From assembly GCA_035540495.1 (NCBI GenBank), contig DATLGL010000028.1, forward strand, positions 3,503 through 67,502: a stretch of DNA of 64,000 nt, read 5' to 3'. How positions within the stretch are numbered: position 1 is the stretch's first letter; each line of letters begins with the position of its first letter. The notes under the pieces were generated by a model. It did no database searches. It was not told where the DNA came from and worked only from the letters and a program-made list of their open reading frames with translations. Of the stretch, positions 46,055 through 54,992 are shown one piece after another. Position numbers and translations under genes: made by a program. The DNA is from DASVEG01 sp035540495 (lineage in GTDB: Bacteria > Actinomycetota > Acidimicrobiia > Acidimicrobiales > CADCTF01).

Positions 46055-47043
46055 TCGCCCGACCTACGGCGTCGGTCGTCGTCCCGATGCTCGACGAGGC
46101 CGATCACATCGACGCGTGCCTCGACGGGTTCGCGAAGCAGACCTACCCGCTCGATCGCCTCGAGGTGCTCGTCGTCGACGGCGGGTCGACCGACGGGTCG
46201 CGAGAGCGCGTTGAGGAGCGGCGCGGTTCCGAGCCGTGGATCCGCGTCGTGGAGAACCCGGCGCGGAAAGCATCCGCAGCCTTCAATAAGGGTGTCACGG
46301 CGGCGACAGGAGACGTCGTGTTCCTCTTCTCCGCGCACGGGGTGCCCGACCCCACGTACGTGGAGCGTTCGGTCGACGTCCTCGAGGAGACCGGAGCGAG
46401 CGGCGTCGGTGGCGAGTACCGCCACGAAGGGCTCGACCCGGTGTCGCAGGCGATCGGTCTCGCCATGGTCTCGCCCTTCGGGATGGCGTCGCCTCACCGG
46501 TACCTGCGCGAGCGGCGCGAGGTGGACACGATCAGCCACCCCGCATACCGGCGCACGGCGCTGCTCGAGGTAGGCCCGTTCGACGAGACGCTCGAGCGGA
46601 ACTCCGACTACGAGCTGAACTGGCGTCTCCGCGCCGGTGGGCACCGGCTCGTGTTCGATCCGTCGGTCGGCTCGGTCTACCGCCCGCGCCCGTCGCTTCG
46701 GCGTCTTGCCCGCCAGTTCTGGTGGTACGGCCGGTGGAAGGCCAAGGTCATCGAGCGGCATCCTGGTTCGCTGCGGCCCCGTCACCTCGCCGCGCCTGCG
46801 GCGGTGCTTGGCGCCATCGCTGCGCCCGGCCTCGCCACCACCCGGTCGGGCCGCCGCCTCGTCGCCGGCGGCGCCGTCGCCTATAGCGGCCTCCTGGCGC
46901 TCGCCGTCAAGCGCGGCCGCCCTCGAGAGCACGGAGCATCCACGCTCGCACTGGCCGCCGCGTTTCCTGTCATGCACGCGGCCTGGGGTGGCGGCTTCCT
47001 CCTGTCCTACGCCGAGCGACTCGGGCGGAAGCTCGCGCGATGA
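46051..47043 (+). CDS. GT2-family glycosyltransferase (ExoA/succinoglycan-type)
   Basis: 330 residues. The GT-A catalytic domain (about 6-235) has VVVPMLDEADHIDACL, VVDGGSTDGS and ETLERNSDYELNWRLRAGGH. Two or three C-terminal membrane helices follow (about 255-320). This matches the ExoA-like membrane-bound GT2 group that extends lipid-linked repeat units. It overlaps the sugar transferase and the downstream dehydrogenase genes by four bases each, so all three are co-translated. Confidence 0.9.
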   Translation: MIARPTASVVVPMLDEADHIDACLDGFAKQTYPLDRLEVLVVDGGSTDGSRERVEERRGSEPWIRVVENPARKASAAFNKGVTAATGDVVFLFSAHGVPDPTYVERSVDVLEETGASGVGGEYRHEGLDPVSQAIGLAMVSPFGMASPHRYLRERREVDTISHPAYRRTALLEVGPFDETLERNSDYELNWRLRAGGHRLVFDPSVGSVYRPRPSLRRLARQFWWYGRWKAKVIERHPGSLRPRHLAAPAAVLGAIAAPGLATTRSGRRLVAGGAVAYSGLLALAVKRGRPREHGASTLALAAAFPVMHAAWGGGFLLSYAERLGRKLAR

Positions 47044-48068
47044 CGCCGGTGCGGACCGCACTCGTCGGCTACGGGTACTGGGGGGTGAACCTGGCGCGCA
47101 ACATCGCGCTCGCTGCGTCGCTCGATCTCGTCGCGGTGGCCGACGCCGACGAAGCCCGCCGCGCCGCGGCCGTTCGTGCGCTGCCCGGCATCCGCACCTG
47201 GGCGACATTCGAGGAGGTGCTAGCCGACGATGACGTCGAGGCGGTCGTCCTCGCGACGCCCGCGTTGATGCACGAGGAGATGGCTGTTGCGGTGCTCGAG
47301 TCCGGGCGACACGTCATGGTCGAGAAGCCGCTCGCGATGACGCCGGAGGGTGCCGATCGGGTCGTGGCGTGGGCGGAAGTGGCCGGCCGCACCGCCATGG
47401 TTGGGCACACCTTCCTGTACTCACCGCCAGTTCGGGAGCTGAAGGGCTACATCGACCGGGGGGACCTCGGCCGCGTCCAGTACCTCTACTCACAGCGCCT
47501 GTCGCTCGGGAAGATCCGGCGCGACTGCAACGCGCTGTGGAACTTCGCGCCCCATGACGTCTCGATCATCCTGTACCTGCTCGGCGAGCGGCCCGTGACG
47601 GCGACCGCCACGAGCCTCACGTACATCCAAGACGGCGTCGCCGACGTCTTCTTCGCGACGCTCAAGTTCCCGTCCGGCGTGGGCGCGAACGTCCACGTCA
47701 GCTGGCTCGACCCGCGGAAGACCCGACTCATGACGGTCGTCGGCGACGAGAAGATGGCCGTGTACGACGACGTGTCCGCCGACCAGAAGATCGCGCTCTT
47801 CGACGCGGGCGTCGCTCGCAGCGGCTCCTTCGGGGAGTACGAGTCGATGGGCGAGTTCCAGTGGAAGACACGCTCGGGCGACATCCTGATCCCGAAGATC
47901 ACGATGACCGAACCTCTCCTCGCCGAGATGGAGGAGTTCGGCCGGTCGTGCGCGTCGGGGGAACCGGGCCTGACCGACGCGACCCACGGCCGCGACGTCG
48001 TGAAGATCCTCTACGCGATCGACCGCTCAGCGGCTTCGGGTGGCACGCCCGTCGAGCTGGCCTGGTGA
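47040..48068 (+). CDS. Gfo/Idh/MocA-family sugar-nucleotide dehydrogenase
   Basis: 342 residues: an NAD(P)-binding Rossmann domain with ALVGYGYWGVNLARN, the family motif VEKPLA, and a C-terminal substrate domain with QRLSLGKIRRD and NFAPHDVSI. It is paralogous to the N-terminal part of the fusion at 51053. It probably oxidises a UDP-sugar at C3 for the adjacent aminotransferase to use. It overlaps the GT2 gene by four bases. Confidence 0.88.
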   Translation: MTPVRTALVGYGYWGVNLARNIALAASLDLVAVADADEARRAAAVRALPGIRTWATFEEVLADDDVEAVVLATPALMHEEMAVAVLESGRHVMVEKPLAMTPEGADRVVAWAEVAGRTAMVGHTFLYSPPVRELKGYIDRGDLGRVQYLYSQRLSLGKIRRDCNALWNFAPHDVSIILYLLGERPVTATATSLTYIQDGVADVFFATLKFPSGVGANVHVSWLDPRKTRLMTVVGDEKMAVYDDVSADQKIALFDAGVARSGSFGEYESMGEFQWKTRSGDILIPKITMTEPLLAEMEEFGRSCASGEPGLTDATHGRDVVKILYAIDRSAASGGTPVELAW

Positions 48069-48108
48069 TCGCGACCTCTCGCCGGTTCACCTAACGCGGA
48101 GACTGCTG

Positions 48109-49188
48109 ATGCGCGTACCTTTCCTCGACCTCGCCCGCCTCCATGCCTCGATCGACAACGAGCTTCGCGCGGCGTTCTCCGACATCGTCGACCGGAGCGC
48201 GTTCGTGGGCGGTAAGGCGAGCGCGAACTTCGAGCACCACTTCTCCGCGGTCCACGGCGCGGCGGCCGCGGCTGGCTGCGGCTCCGGCACCGACGCGCTG
48301 GCACTCGCGCTCCGCGCGCTAGGAGTGGGACCGGGTGACGAGGTCATCGTGCCGTCGATGACCTTCGTCGCCACCGCGGAGGCCGTTGTCCATGTGGGAG
48401 CGACGCCGGTGATCGTCGACGTCGACCCGACGACGCTCCTGCTCGCTGACGCGGTCGAGTTGGCGATCACACCGCGGACAAAGGCGGTGATCCCCGTGCA
48501 CCTCTACGGCCACGTGGTGCCGTTCGGCCAACTCCAGGCGTGGAGGGACCGCGGCCTCCTCGTGGTCGAGGATGCTGCACAGGCGCACCTGGCGTCGGAC
48601 GGAGGCCGCCCCGTCGGCACCGTCGGGCACGCGGCCTGCTTCAGCTTCTATCCGGGCAAGAACCTGGGTGCGCTGGGCGACGGCGGCGCCGTGATCTCCA
48701 ACGATCCCGACGTCATCGCCACCGTCATGGAGCTTCGCGATCACGGGCGGCGCAGCAAGTACGAGCACGACGTGATCGGCTGGTGCTCGCGGCTGGACGG
48801 CCTCCAGGCCGCGTTCCTCGACGTAAAGCTGCGCCACCTGGCGACGTGGACCGAGGGTCGTCGCAACGCCGCGTCCCGGTATCGCGAGCGCCTCGGCGAC
48901 CGCGTCGTGCCCTGGCAGGACGGCGCGGTCCACCACCTGCTCGTCGTTCGCGTCGCCGCCGACCACCGCAACGACGTCGCCGCCCGCCTGGAGGCGAGGG
49001 GGGTGGCGACCGGAGTGCACTACCCGGTGCCCCTGTCCCAGCAGCCCTCGTGCGAGCCGTACACGACGGCGTGTCCCGCATCGGAGGCGGCGGCGACGGA
49101 GGTCCTCTCGTTGCCGATGGACCCGCTCATGACCGCAGACGAGGTCGACTACGTCTGCGACGCGCTGGAGGACGCGCTCACAGCCTGA
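48109..49188 (+). CDS. DegT/DnrJ/EryC1 sugar aminotransferase
   Basis: 359 residues of the PLP-dependent sugar aminotransferase fold. It has GCGSGTDALALALRALG, VEDAAQAH and the Schiff-base lysine in FYPGKNLGALGDGG. It transaminates a keto-sugar nucleotide, likely the product of the preceding dehydrogenase. The ATG at 48109 has GGAG seven bases upstream. Its 3' end overlaps the convergent asnB gene by 11 bases. With the second DegT gene at 52717 it gives the island two amino-sugar branches. Confidence 0.9.
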   Translation: MRVPFLDLARLHASIDNELRAAFSDIVDRSAFVGGKASANFEHHFSAVHGAAAAAGCGSGTDALALALRALGVGPGDEVIVPSMTFVATAEAVVHVGATPVIVDVDPTTLLLADAVELAITPRTKAVIPVHLYGHVVPFGQLQAWRDRGLLVVEDAAQAHLASDGGRPVGTVGHAACFSFYPGKNLGALGDGGAVISNDPDVIATVMELRDHGRRSKYEHDVIGWCSRLDGLQAAFLDVKLRHLATWTEGRRNAASRYRERLGDRVVPWQDGAVHHLLVVRVAADHRNDVAARLEARGVATGVHYPVPLSQQPSCEPYTTACPASEAAATEVLSLPMDPLMTADEVDYVCDALEDALTA

Positions 49189-51007
49189 TCGCGAACTCCG
49201 CCATCCACGCGGACGTGACCAGAACGCGCCAGCGGAGGATCGTCGTCTCGGCCGGTAATTTCCTGGCGAGGACACCGGCCTCGTAGAGCTCCTGCCACGC
49301 CGTGGCGACGCGATCGACGATCGCGGGTTCCTGCATCCACTCATCCTGCGGCGGCATGTACGCCTTCTTCTGCCGCATCCATGCGATGTTCTCGAAACCG
49401 TAGCTCGCGAGCAGCGAGCGCACCGGGTACTTCGTCCACCCCTCGTGCACCTTCGAGTCGAACGGTGCCGCCATGGCGAGCTCAACGAGGCGGTGATCGA
49501 GGTACGGGAGCCGGACCTCGCGAGACCAGGCCATCGAGTTGCGGTCGGCGTAGCGGAGCAGGCGCGGCAACGTCACCCGGTGGAGGTCAGCCGCGGCCGC
49601 GGCTGTCCCCATCTCGCCGATCGGCACGCGCGGACCGGCGTCGGCGAGAAGCCCGCGACGCGCGTGCTCGGCCCGGAATGACCGCGCGAGCCACCTGCCC
49701 GAGCCTTCGACGGCGATCCGGCCGAGGGTGCGTCGGGAGCGCTCGCCGACCACGAATCCGCCGTAGCGTGCCACCGGTATCGCCACGCGCCCTCCTCCCG
49801 CGCGAAGCTCCCGCACCAGGCGCGCCGCCGATCGCGGGTGGCCCGACAGGGCGAGGTCCATCGCTCGTAGCCCTGCGTACTTCGGGTAGCCCAGCCAAGT
49901 CTCGTCGGCGCCCTGCCCGTCGAGGAGCACGACGATCCCGGCTCGGTTCGCCTCTTCCATGACCTTGAACTGGGCGAACGTCGACGCCGACTCGACCGGC
50001 GCCTCGTTCGCGCGCACCATCCGGTCCAGCCCGTCGGCGAGGTCCGAGCCGCGCAGGGGCACCGGATGGATGGTCGCGCCGAGTCGGTTGGCCACCGCGC
50101 GAGCTTCCTCCAGCTCGTCTGCGGCTGATCCCGGGAAGCTCGCGGTGAACGCGTGGAGCGTGTGCGCGGGCTCGAGGTGCCGCACGGTGGCTAGCAGCGT
50201 CGTCGAGTCGATCCCACCGCTCAGCGACGTGCCGACGGGAACGTCGCTGCGAAGGCGGAGCTCGACCGCCTCCCGGAAGAGGTTCGCGAACCGCTCACGA
50301 ATGTCCTCGGTGGACGCGACGGCGGGATCGGTCGGGCGGGGCGACCAGTACCGGCGAGTGGACAAGGACGACCCGTCCAGCCATCCGGCGTGAGCTGGCG
50401 GCAGCTGCTCGACATCACGAAACGCGGTGCGCGTCGGGTGTCCGAGGTCACCGGTCGCCAGGAACCCGAAGAGGTAGTCGAGATGGGGACGCGGCTCGAC
50501 TGCGCCGGCGGCGAGCAGCGACTTCACCTCCGATGCGAACCACACGAGCCCGTTCGCGCGAGCCAGGTGGAACGGCTTCTCGCCGAACCGGTCTCGAGCG
50601 ACGAACACGCCCCGCCGCCGCGGGTCCCAGATCGCGAACGCGAACATGCCGTTCAGACGGTCGACGACGCCTTCGCCCCACTCGACGAACCCCCGGAGCA
50701 GCACCTCGGTGTCGCCCTCACTGGTGAACCGGTGTCCTCTGGCCTCGAGATCCCGCCGCAGCTCCTTGTAGTTGTAGATCTCGCCGTTGAACACGAGGAC
50801 CGCGCCGGTCGGGCTGTCGACCATCGGCTGGTCCGAGCGCGCGGTGCGGTCGATGATCGCGAGCCGCGTGTGGCCAAGGACCACGTCGTCACCGACGAAC
50901 AGGTCGCGGCCGTCGGGACCCCGGTGATCGAGTGCGCAAGCGGCGCGCTCGACGGCGCCCGAGAACCGGCGCGCACCTGGACCGATCACGCCGACGATTC
51001 CGCACAT
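49178..51007 (-). CDS. asnB: AsnB-type glutamine-dependent amidotransferase
   Basis: 609 residues: an N-terminal class II glutaminase with catalytic Cys2 (MCGIVGVIG), FNGEIYNY and DRFGEKPFH, then the ATP-pyrophosphatase domain with SGGIDSTTLL. It transfers ammonia from glutamine to a carboxylate through an adenylated intermediate. It is annotated as asparagine synthetase by family, but placement in a glycan island suggests it amidates a uronic acid, as WbpS does. It is the only minus-strand gene in this stretch, with its own leaderless promoter. Confidence 0.88.
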   Translation of the reverse strand: MCGIVGVIGPGARRFSGAVERAACALDHRGPDGRDLFVGDDVVLGHTRLAIIDRTARSDQPMVDSPTGAVLVFNGEIYNYKELRRDLEARGHRFTSEGDTEVLLRGFVEWGEGVVDRLNGMFAFAIWDPRRRGVFVARDRFGEKPFHLARANGLVWFASEVKSLLAAGAVEPRPHLDYLFGFLATGDLGHPTRTAFRDVEQLPPAHAGWLDGSSLSTRRYWSPRPTDPAVASTEDIRERFANLFREAVELRLRSDVPVGTSLSGGIDSTTLLATVRHLEPAHTLHAFTASFPGSAADELEEARAVANRLGATIHPVPLRGSDLADGLDRMVRANEAPVESASTFAQFKVMEEANRAGIVVLLDGQGADETWLGYPKYAGLRAMDLALSGHPRSAARLVRELRAGGGRVAIPVARYGGFVVGERSRRTLGRIAVEGSGRWLARSFRAEHARRGLLADAGPRVPIGEMGTAAAAADLHRVTLPRLLRYADRNSMAWSREVRLPYLDHRLVELAMAAPFDSKVHEGWTKYPVRSLLASYGFENIAWMRQKKAYMPPQDEWMQEPAIVDRVATAWQELYEAGVLARKLPAETTILRWRVLVTSAWMAEFAIRL

Positions 51008-51016
51008 CGCCCGGCG

Positions 51017-51022
51017 ATGTTA
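51017..51022 (-). promoter_or_regulatory. -10 element for the first asnB
   Basis: TAACAT on the minus strand, nine bases before the ATG at 51007, in a 45-base divergent gap with the fused dehydrogenase gene. Confidence 0.45.
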
Positions 51023-51052
51023 CGGGGGGAGCCGTCGATTCCCGGAACGTGA

Positions 51053-52717
51053 ATGGCGGTGTGCAAGACTTCGCCCCCGCAAATGGACACGTCAGCAGCT
51101 CAAGCGGTCGCCGCGTCACTTGGTCGCGAGGTGACGCTCACTGGTCCCCCGACACCGACTGCGGCCATAGGGTGCGGCTACTGGGGGAAGAACATCGTCC
51201 GCAACCTCGCCCGGCTCAGGGCGCTCGCTGCGGTGTCCGACGCGGATCCCGTGGTGGCACGCGTGATGAGCGACGAGTACGACGTCCCGGCCCTGTCGAT
51301 CGACGAGGTGCTCGCGCGAGACGACATCGGCGCGATCACGATCGCAGCGCCCGCCCGGCTGCACTACGAACTTGCTCGCCGGTGCCTCGACGCTGGGAAG
51401 CACGTCTTCGTCGAGAAGCCGCTCGCGCTCGACGTCCGAGATGCCGAGGCCCTTTGTGAGCAGGCCGAGGCAGCGACGCTCACGCTCATGGTCGGGCACC
51501 TCCTGCAGTACCACCCGGCCTTCCTGCGGTTACGAGAGCTGGTAGGTGAAGGCGTCCTCGGCAGGGTCGAGTACGTGTACTCGAACCGACTCAACCTCGG
51601 GAAGATCCGTCGCGAGGAGGACATCTTGTGGAGCTTCGCTCCCCACGACATCTCGATGATCCTGTCGATCGTCGGAAGCGAGCCGGTGGTCGCGGCCGCG
51701 GTCGGCGGGACCTATCTCCACAAGAGCATCGCCGACGTGACGACGACCCACCTCGAGTTCCCCGGTGGTGAGCGAGCGCACGTCTTCGTCTCGTGGCTGC
51801 ATCCCTTCAAGGAGCAGAAGCTCGTCGTGGTCGGCGACCGCGGCATGGCCGTGTTCGACGACGGCGAGCCGTGGGAGTCGAAGGTGCGCCTGTACCCGCA
51901 CCGGATCGAGTGGCGCGACGGCATGCCGCAGCCGGTGAAGGCGGCGGCGGAGGCGATCGCCGTCGAGGCCGCCGAGCCGCTCCTGATCGAGCTCGCCCAC
52001 TTCCTCCGTTGCATCGAGAGGGGCGAGCGTCCGCGAACCGATGGCTGGGAGGGGTTGCGTGTGCTGCGCGTGCTCGCCGCCGCCGGCGACGAGATGCTGG
52101 CCGGCTCCGCTCGGGGGGCTCCGCTGGCACCGCCGCCGGCCGCGAGTCGGTTCCCCGGGGTCTTCGTGCACGAGAGCTCCTACGTCGACGACGGGGTCCG
52201 CATCGGCGAGGGGACGCGGATCTGGCACTTCAGCCACATCCTGTCGGGTTCGGCCATCGGTCGCGATTGCAACCTCGGCCAGAACGTGATGGTCGGTCCG
52301 GACGTCACTATCGGCGACCGTTGCAAGCTCCAGAACAACGTCAGCGTCTACCCGGGCGTAACGCTCGAAGACGGCGTGTTCTGCGGTCCGAGTTGCGTGT
52401 TCACGAACGTGAACAACCCTCGAGCGGAGATCGAGCGCAAGTCCGAGTTCCGGGCGACGGTCGTGCGGCGTGGTGCCTCGATCGGCGCGAACGCGACGAT
52501 CGTCTGCGGCCACGAGATCGGGCAGTACGCGTTTGTTGCGGCGGGTGCCGTCGTCACCTCGGATGTGCCCGCGCACGCGCTCGTCGCCGGGGTACCCGCG
52601 AAGCGCATCGGGTGGATGAGCCACGACGGCGAACGGCTCGGCGACGGCCTCACGTGTCCGACGAGCGGTCGCCGCTACCGGGAGACCGAAGACGGCACCC
52701 TCGAGGAGATCGTCTAG
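51053..52717 (+). CDS. fused Gfo/Idh dehydrogenase and left-handed beta-helix acyltransferase (WbpB-WbpD-like)
   Basis: 554 residues. Residues about 35-350 are a Gfo/Idh/MocA dehydrogenase (AIGCGYWGKNIVRNLARL, VEKPLA, SFAPHDISM). Residues about 365-554 are a hexapeptide-repeat acetyltransferase of WbpD/WlbB type (GEGTRIWHFSHI, GRDCNLGQNVMVGPDVTIGD, AGVPAKRIGWM). The pair would oxidise UDP-GlcNAcA at C3 and, after transamination, acetylate the new 3-amino group. The domains are separate proteins in Pseudomonas and Bordetella. The first 30 residues before the Rossmann fold are unconserved; an ATG at 51083 is an alternative start. Confidence 0.9.
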   Translation: MAVCKTSPPQMDTSAAQAVAASLGREVTLTGPPTPTAAIGCGYWGKNIVRNLARLRALAAVSDADPVVARVMSDEYDVPALSIDEVLARDDIGAITIAAPARLHYELARRCLDAGKHVFVEKPLALDVRDAEALCEQAEAATLTLMVGHLLQYHPAFLRLRELVGEGVLGRVEYVYSNRLNLGKIRREEDILWSFAPHDISMILSIVGSEPVVAAAVGGTYLHKSIADVTTTHLEFPGGERAHVFVSWLHPFKEQKLVVVGDRGMAVFDDGEPWESKVRLYPHRIEWRDGMPQPVKAAAEAIAVEAAEPLLIELAHFLRCIERGERPRTDGWEGLRVLRVLAAAGDEMLAGSARGAPLAPPPAASRFPGVFVHESSYVDDGVRIGEGTRIWHFSHILSGSAIGRDCNLGQNVMVGPDVTIGDRCKLQNNVSVYPGVTLEDGVFCGPSCVFTNVNNPRAEIERKSEFRATVVRRGASIGANATIVCGHEIGQYAFVAAGAVVTSDVPAHALVAGVPAKRIGWMSHDGERLGDGLTCPTSGRRYRETEDGTLEEIV

Positions 52718-53835
52718 TGGAATTCATCGACCTGCAAGCCCAACGTGACCGGATCGGCGACAAGATCGACAACGCCATAGCCCGAGTGCTCGAGCACGGG
52801 AAGTTCGTCATGGGACCGGAGGTCGCCGAGCTGGAGCACCGCCTTGCCGAGCGCGTCGGCGCGAACCACGCGGTGTCGTGCGCCAGCGGCACCGACGCGC
52901 TGCTGATGCCGCTCATGGCGTTCGGCACGGGACCGAGCGACGCAGTGCTCTGCCCGACCTTCACGTTCACCGCAACGGCCGAGGTCATCGCGCTTCTTGG
53001 AGCGACGCCCGTCTTCGTCGACTCCCTCCGCGACACCTTCAACATGGACCCCGACCAATTGGCCCCGGCGGCCGACGCCGCTCGCGCTGCGGGGCTGCGG
53101 CCCGTAGGGGTGGTTGCGGTGGATCTGTTCGGCCTGCCCGCGGACTACGAACGGGTTGAGTCATTCGCCGCGGCGGAGGGGCTGTGGGTGCTCGCGGATG
53201 CGGCACAGAGCTTCGGCGCCCGCGTGGGCGACGTTCCTGTCGGGAGGTTCGGGCGGGCGACATCAACGAGCTTCTTCCCCGCGAAGCCGCTCGGCTGCTA
53301 TGGCGACGGCGGAGCGATCTTCACCGACGACGACGATTTGGCGGCGGTGCTGCGCTCCATTCGCGTCCACGGGCAGGGCACCCACAAGTACGAGAACGTG
53401 CGAGTCGGCATCAACGGACGCTTGGACACGATCCAGGCCGCAGTCTTGCTCGAGAAGCTGGCGGTGTTCGACGATGAGTTCGAGGCGCGCCAGCGGGTCG
53501 CTTCCCGCTATGCGGAGCTGCTCGGCGACGTCGTGAGAGTTCCCGCCGTCCCCGACGACCGTCTGTCGGCGTGGGCCCAGTACACGGTCGTGGTCGACCG
53601 CCGCGACGAGCTTGCCGCCGCGTTGCGCGAATCCGGCGTCCCGACGGCCGTCTACTACCCAAGGCCGCTCCATCAGCAGCCGGCGTACCAGCGCGGCGTG
53701 TGCGCGGGGGCTCCGGTCGCCGAGTCCCTCAGCGCGTCGGTGCTGAGCCTGCCGATGCACCCGTACCTCGACGAGAACGAACAAGATCTAGTGGTCGACG
53801 CGATCCGGGTGAAGGTCGCGGAGCTAGGCATCTGA
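52717..53835 (+). CDS. DegT-family aminotransferase, WbpE-like
   Basis: 372 residues. It has an N-terminal FIDLQAQRDRI, CASGTDALLMPLMAFG, LADAAQSFGA, and the PLP lysine in SFFPAKPLGCYGDGG. These features match WbpE/WlbC enzymes that add an amino group at C3 of the 3-keto-UDP-GlcNAcA made by WbpB. The GTG start shares one base with the stop of the fused dehydrogenase-acyltransferase gene (TAGTG), placing all three consecutive activities in one coupled unit. Confidence 0.92.
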   Translation: MEFIDLQAQRDRIGDKIDNAIARVLEHGKFVMGPEVAELEHRLAERVGANHAVSCASGTDALLMPLMAFGTGPSDAVLCPTFTFTATAEVIALLGATPVFVDSLRDTFNMDPDQLAPAADAARAAGLRPVGVVAVDLFGLPADYERVESFAAAEGLWVLADAAQSFGARVGDVPVGRFGRATSTSFFPAKPLGCYGDGGAIFTDDDDLAAVLRSIRVHGQGTHKYENVRVGINGRLDTIQAAVLLEKLAVFDDEFEARQRVASRYAELLGDVVRVPAVPDDRLSAWAQYTVVVDRRDELAAALRESGVPTAVYYPRPLHQQPAYQRGVCAGAPVAESLSASVLSLPMHPYLDENEQDLVVDAIRVKVAELGI

Positions 53836-54992
53836 GCGCGTCCCGCCCTCACGTCCTCGTCGTAACCCCTGCGCTCCCGTCTGCGGCGTCGGTCGCCGAC
53901 GGCGCCTTCGTACTCGAACACGCGCTCGCGGTTCGCGAAGACGTGGACATCACGATCCTCCATCTCGCCGGATGGCGCGACGACGGGCCGCTCCGCACGG
54001 TCATCGTCGAGGACGAGCTCGGGGGGCTCCCAGTGCTGCGCGCAACCTACCGGCGCGCCTATGCCGGTCCGTTCGCGTGGCCGCTGATCACCGCGGTGCT
54101 CGCCGGCGCTCGTGACGCGGCACGGCGCCGACCGATCGACCTCGTCCACGCCCACGTCTACACCGCGGCGTTCCCTACCGCGATCGCCGCGGCTCGACTT
54201 CGTGTGCCACTCGTCGTCACCGAGCACTCCACGGTGTTCCTCGACAACGATCCGGGCATCCTGTCCCGGCGGTGGGACCTGATGGCGCGACTGGCGTTCA
54301 ACCGAGCCTCGGTCGTCGCCGCGGTCTCGCCGGCGCTCGAGGCGGCGATCCACCACGTCGCGCCGTCGGCGCGCACTGCGGTGATCCCGAACGCCGTCCG
54401 GTCGGACATGTTCCACCCGCGCTCGGCAGCGCCCCCCCTCGGGCGCGATCGGATTCGTCTCGTGACCACGTGTCTGCTCGTCGCGCAGAAGCGGGTCGAC
54501 CTCCTGATCACCGCGGTCGCCGCGCTCGCCGCCCGCGGCCACGACGTCGAGCTCGACATCGTGGGCGACGGTCCTCTGCGTCGCGATCTCGAGGCGCAGG
54601 CGCGTCGCGACGGAGTCGTGGTGCGGTTCCACGGGCTGCTCCCGAAGCCCGCCGTCGCCGATCGCCTGCGGCGTGCCGACGCCTTCGTGATCGCGAGTGA
54701 CTTCGAGACCTTCTGCGTTGCGGCCGTTGAGGCCTTGGCATGCGGAACGCCCGTCGTGGCGACGAGATGCGGCGGGCCCGAGCAGTTCGTGACACCCGAG
54801 GTCGGGCGGCTGGTGCCCCGCGGCGACGCGACCGCCCTCGCCACCGCCATCGAGGAGCTCCACGCGGAGGGCCTGGCGCGAGGCGGCTTCGCCCGAGCCG
54901 ACATCGCGCGATCCGTCGAGGGGTTCCGCCCGGCCGCTGTCCGGAGAGCGATCATGTCTGCGTACGGCACCGCGCTGAGCCCGCGCCGGTGA
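53832..54992 (+). CDS. GT4-family glycosyltransferase with probable CTG start
   Basis: About 386 residues with a GT-B fold: N-terminal HVLVVTPALP, then DLVHAHVYTAAFPTAIAAA, VVTEHSTVF, and the donor motif SDFETFCVAAVEALACGTP. No ATG, GTG or TTG precedes the first beta strand in this frame. A CTG at 53832 overlaps the upstream stop as CTGA, mimicking the ATGA and GTGA overlaps used elsewhere in this operon. The next conventional start would remove the first Rossmann strand. Confidence 0.85.
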   Translation: MSASRPHVLVVTPALPSAASVADGAFVLEHALAVREDVDITILHLAGWRDDGPLRTVIVEDELGGLPVLRATYRRAYAGPFAWPLITAVLAGARDAARRRPIDLVHAHVYTAAFPTAIAAARLRVPLVVTEHSTVFLDNDPGILSRRWDLMARLAFNRASVVAAVSPALEAAIHHVAPSARTAVIPNAVRSDMFHPRSAAPPLGRDRIRLVTTCLLVAQKRVDLLITAVAALAARGHDVELDIVGDGPLRRDLEAQARRDGVVVRFHGLLPKPAVADRLRRADAFVIASDFETFCVAAVEALACGTPVVATRCGGPEQFVTPEVGRLVPRGDATALATAIEELHAEGLARGGFARADIARSVEGFRPAAVRRAIMSAYGTALSPRR

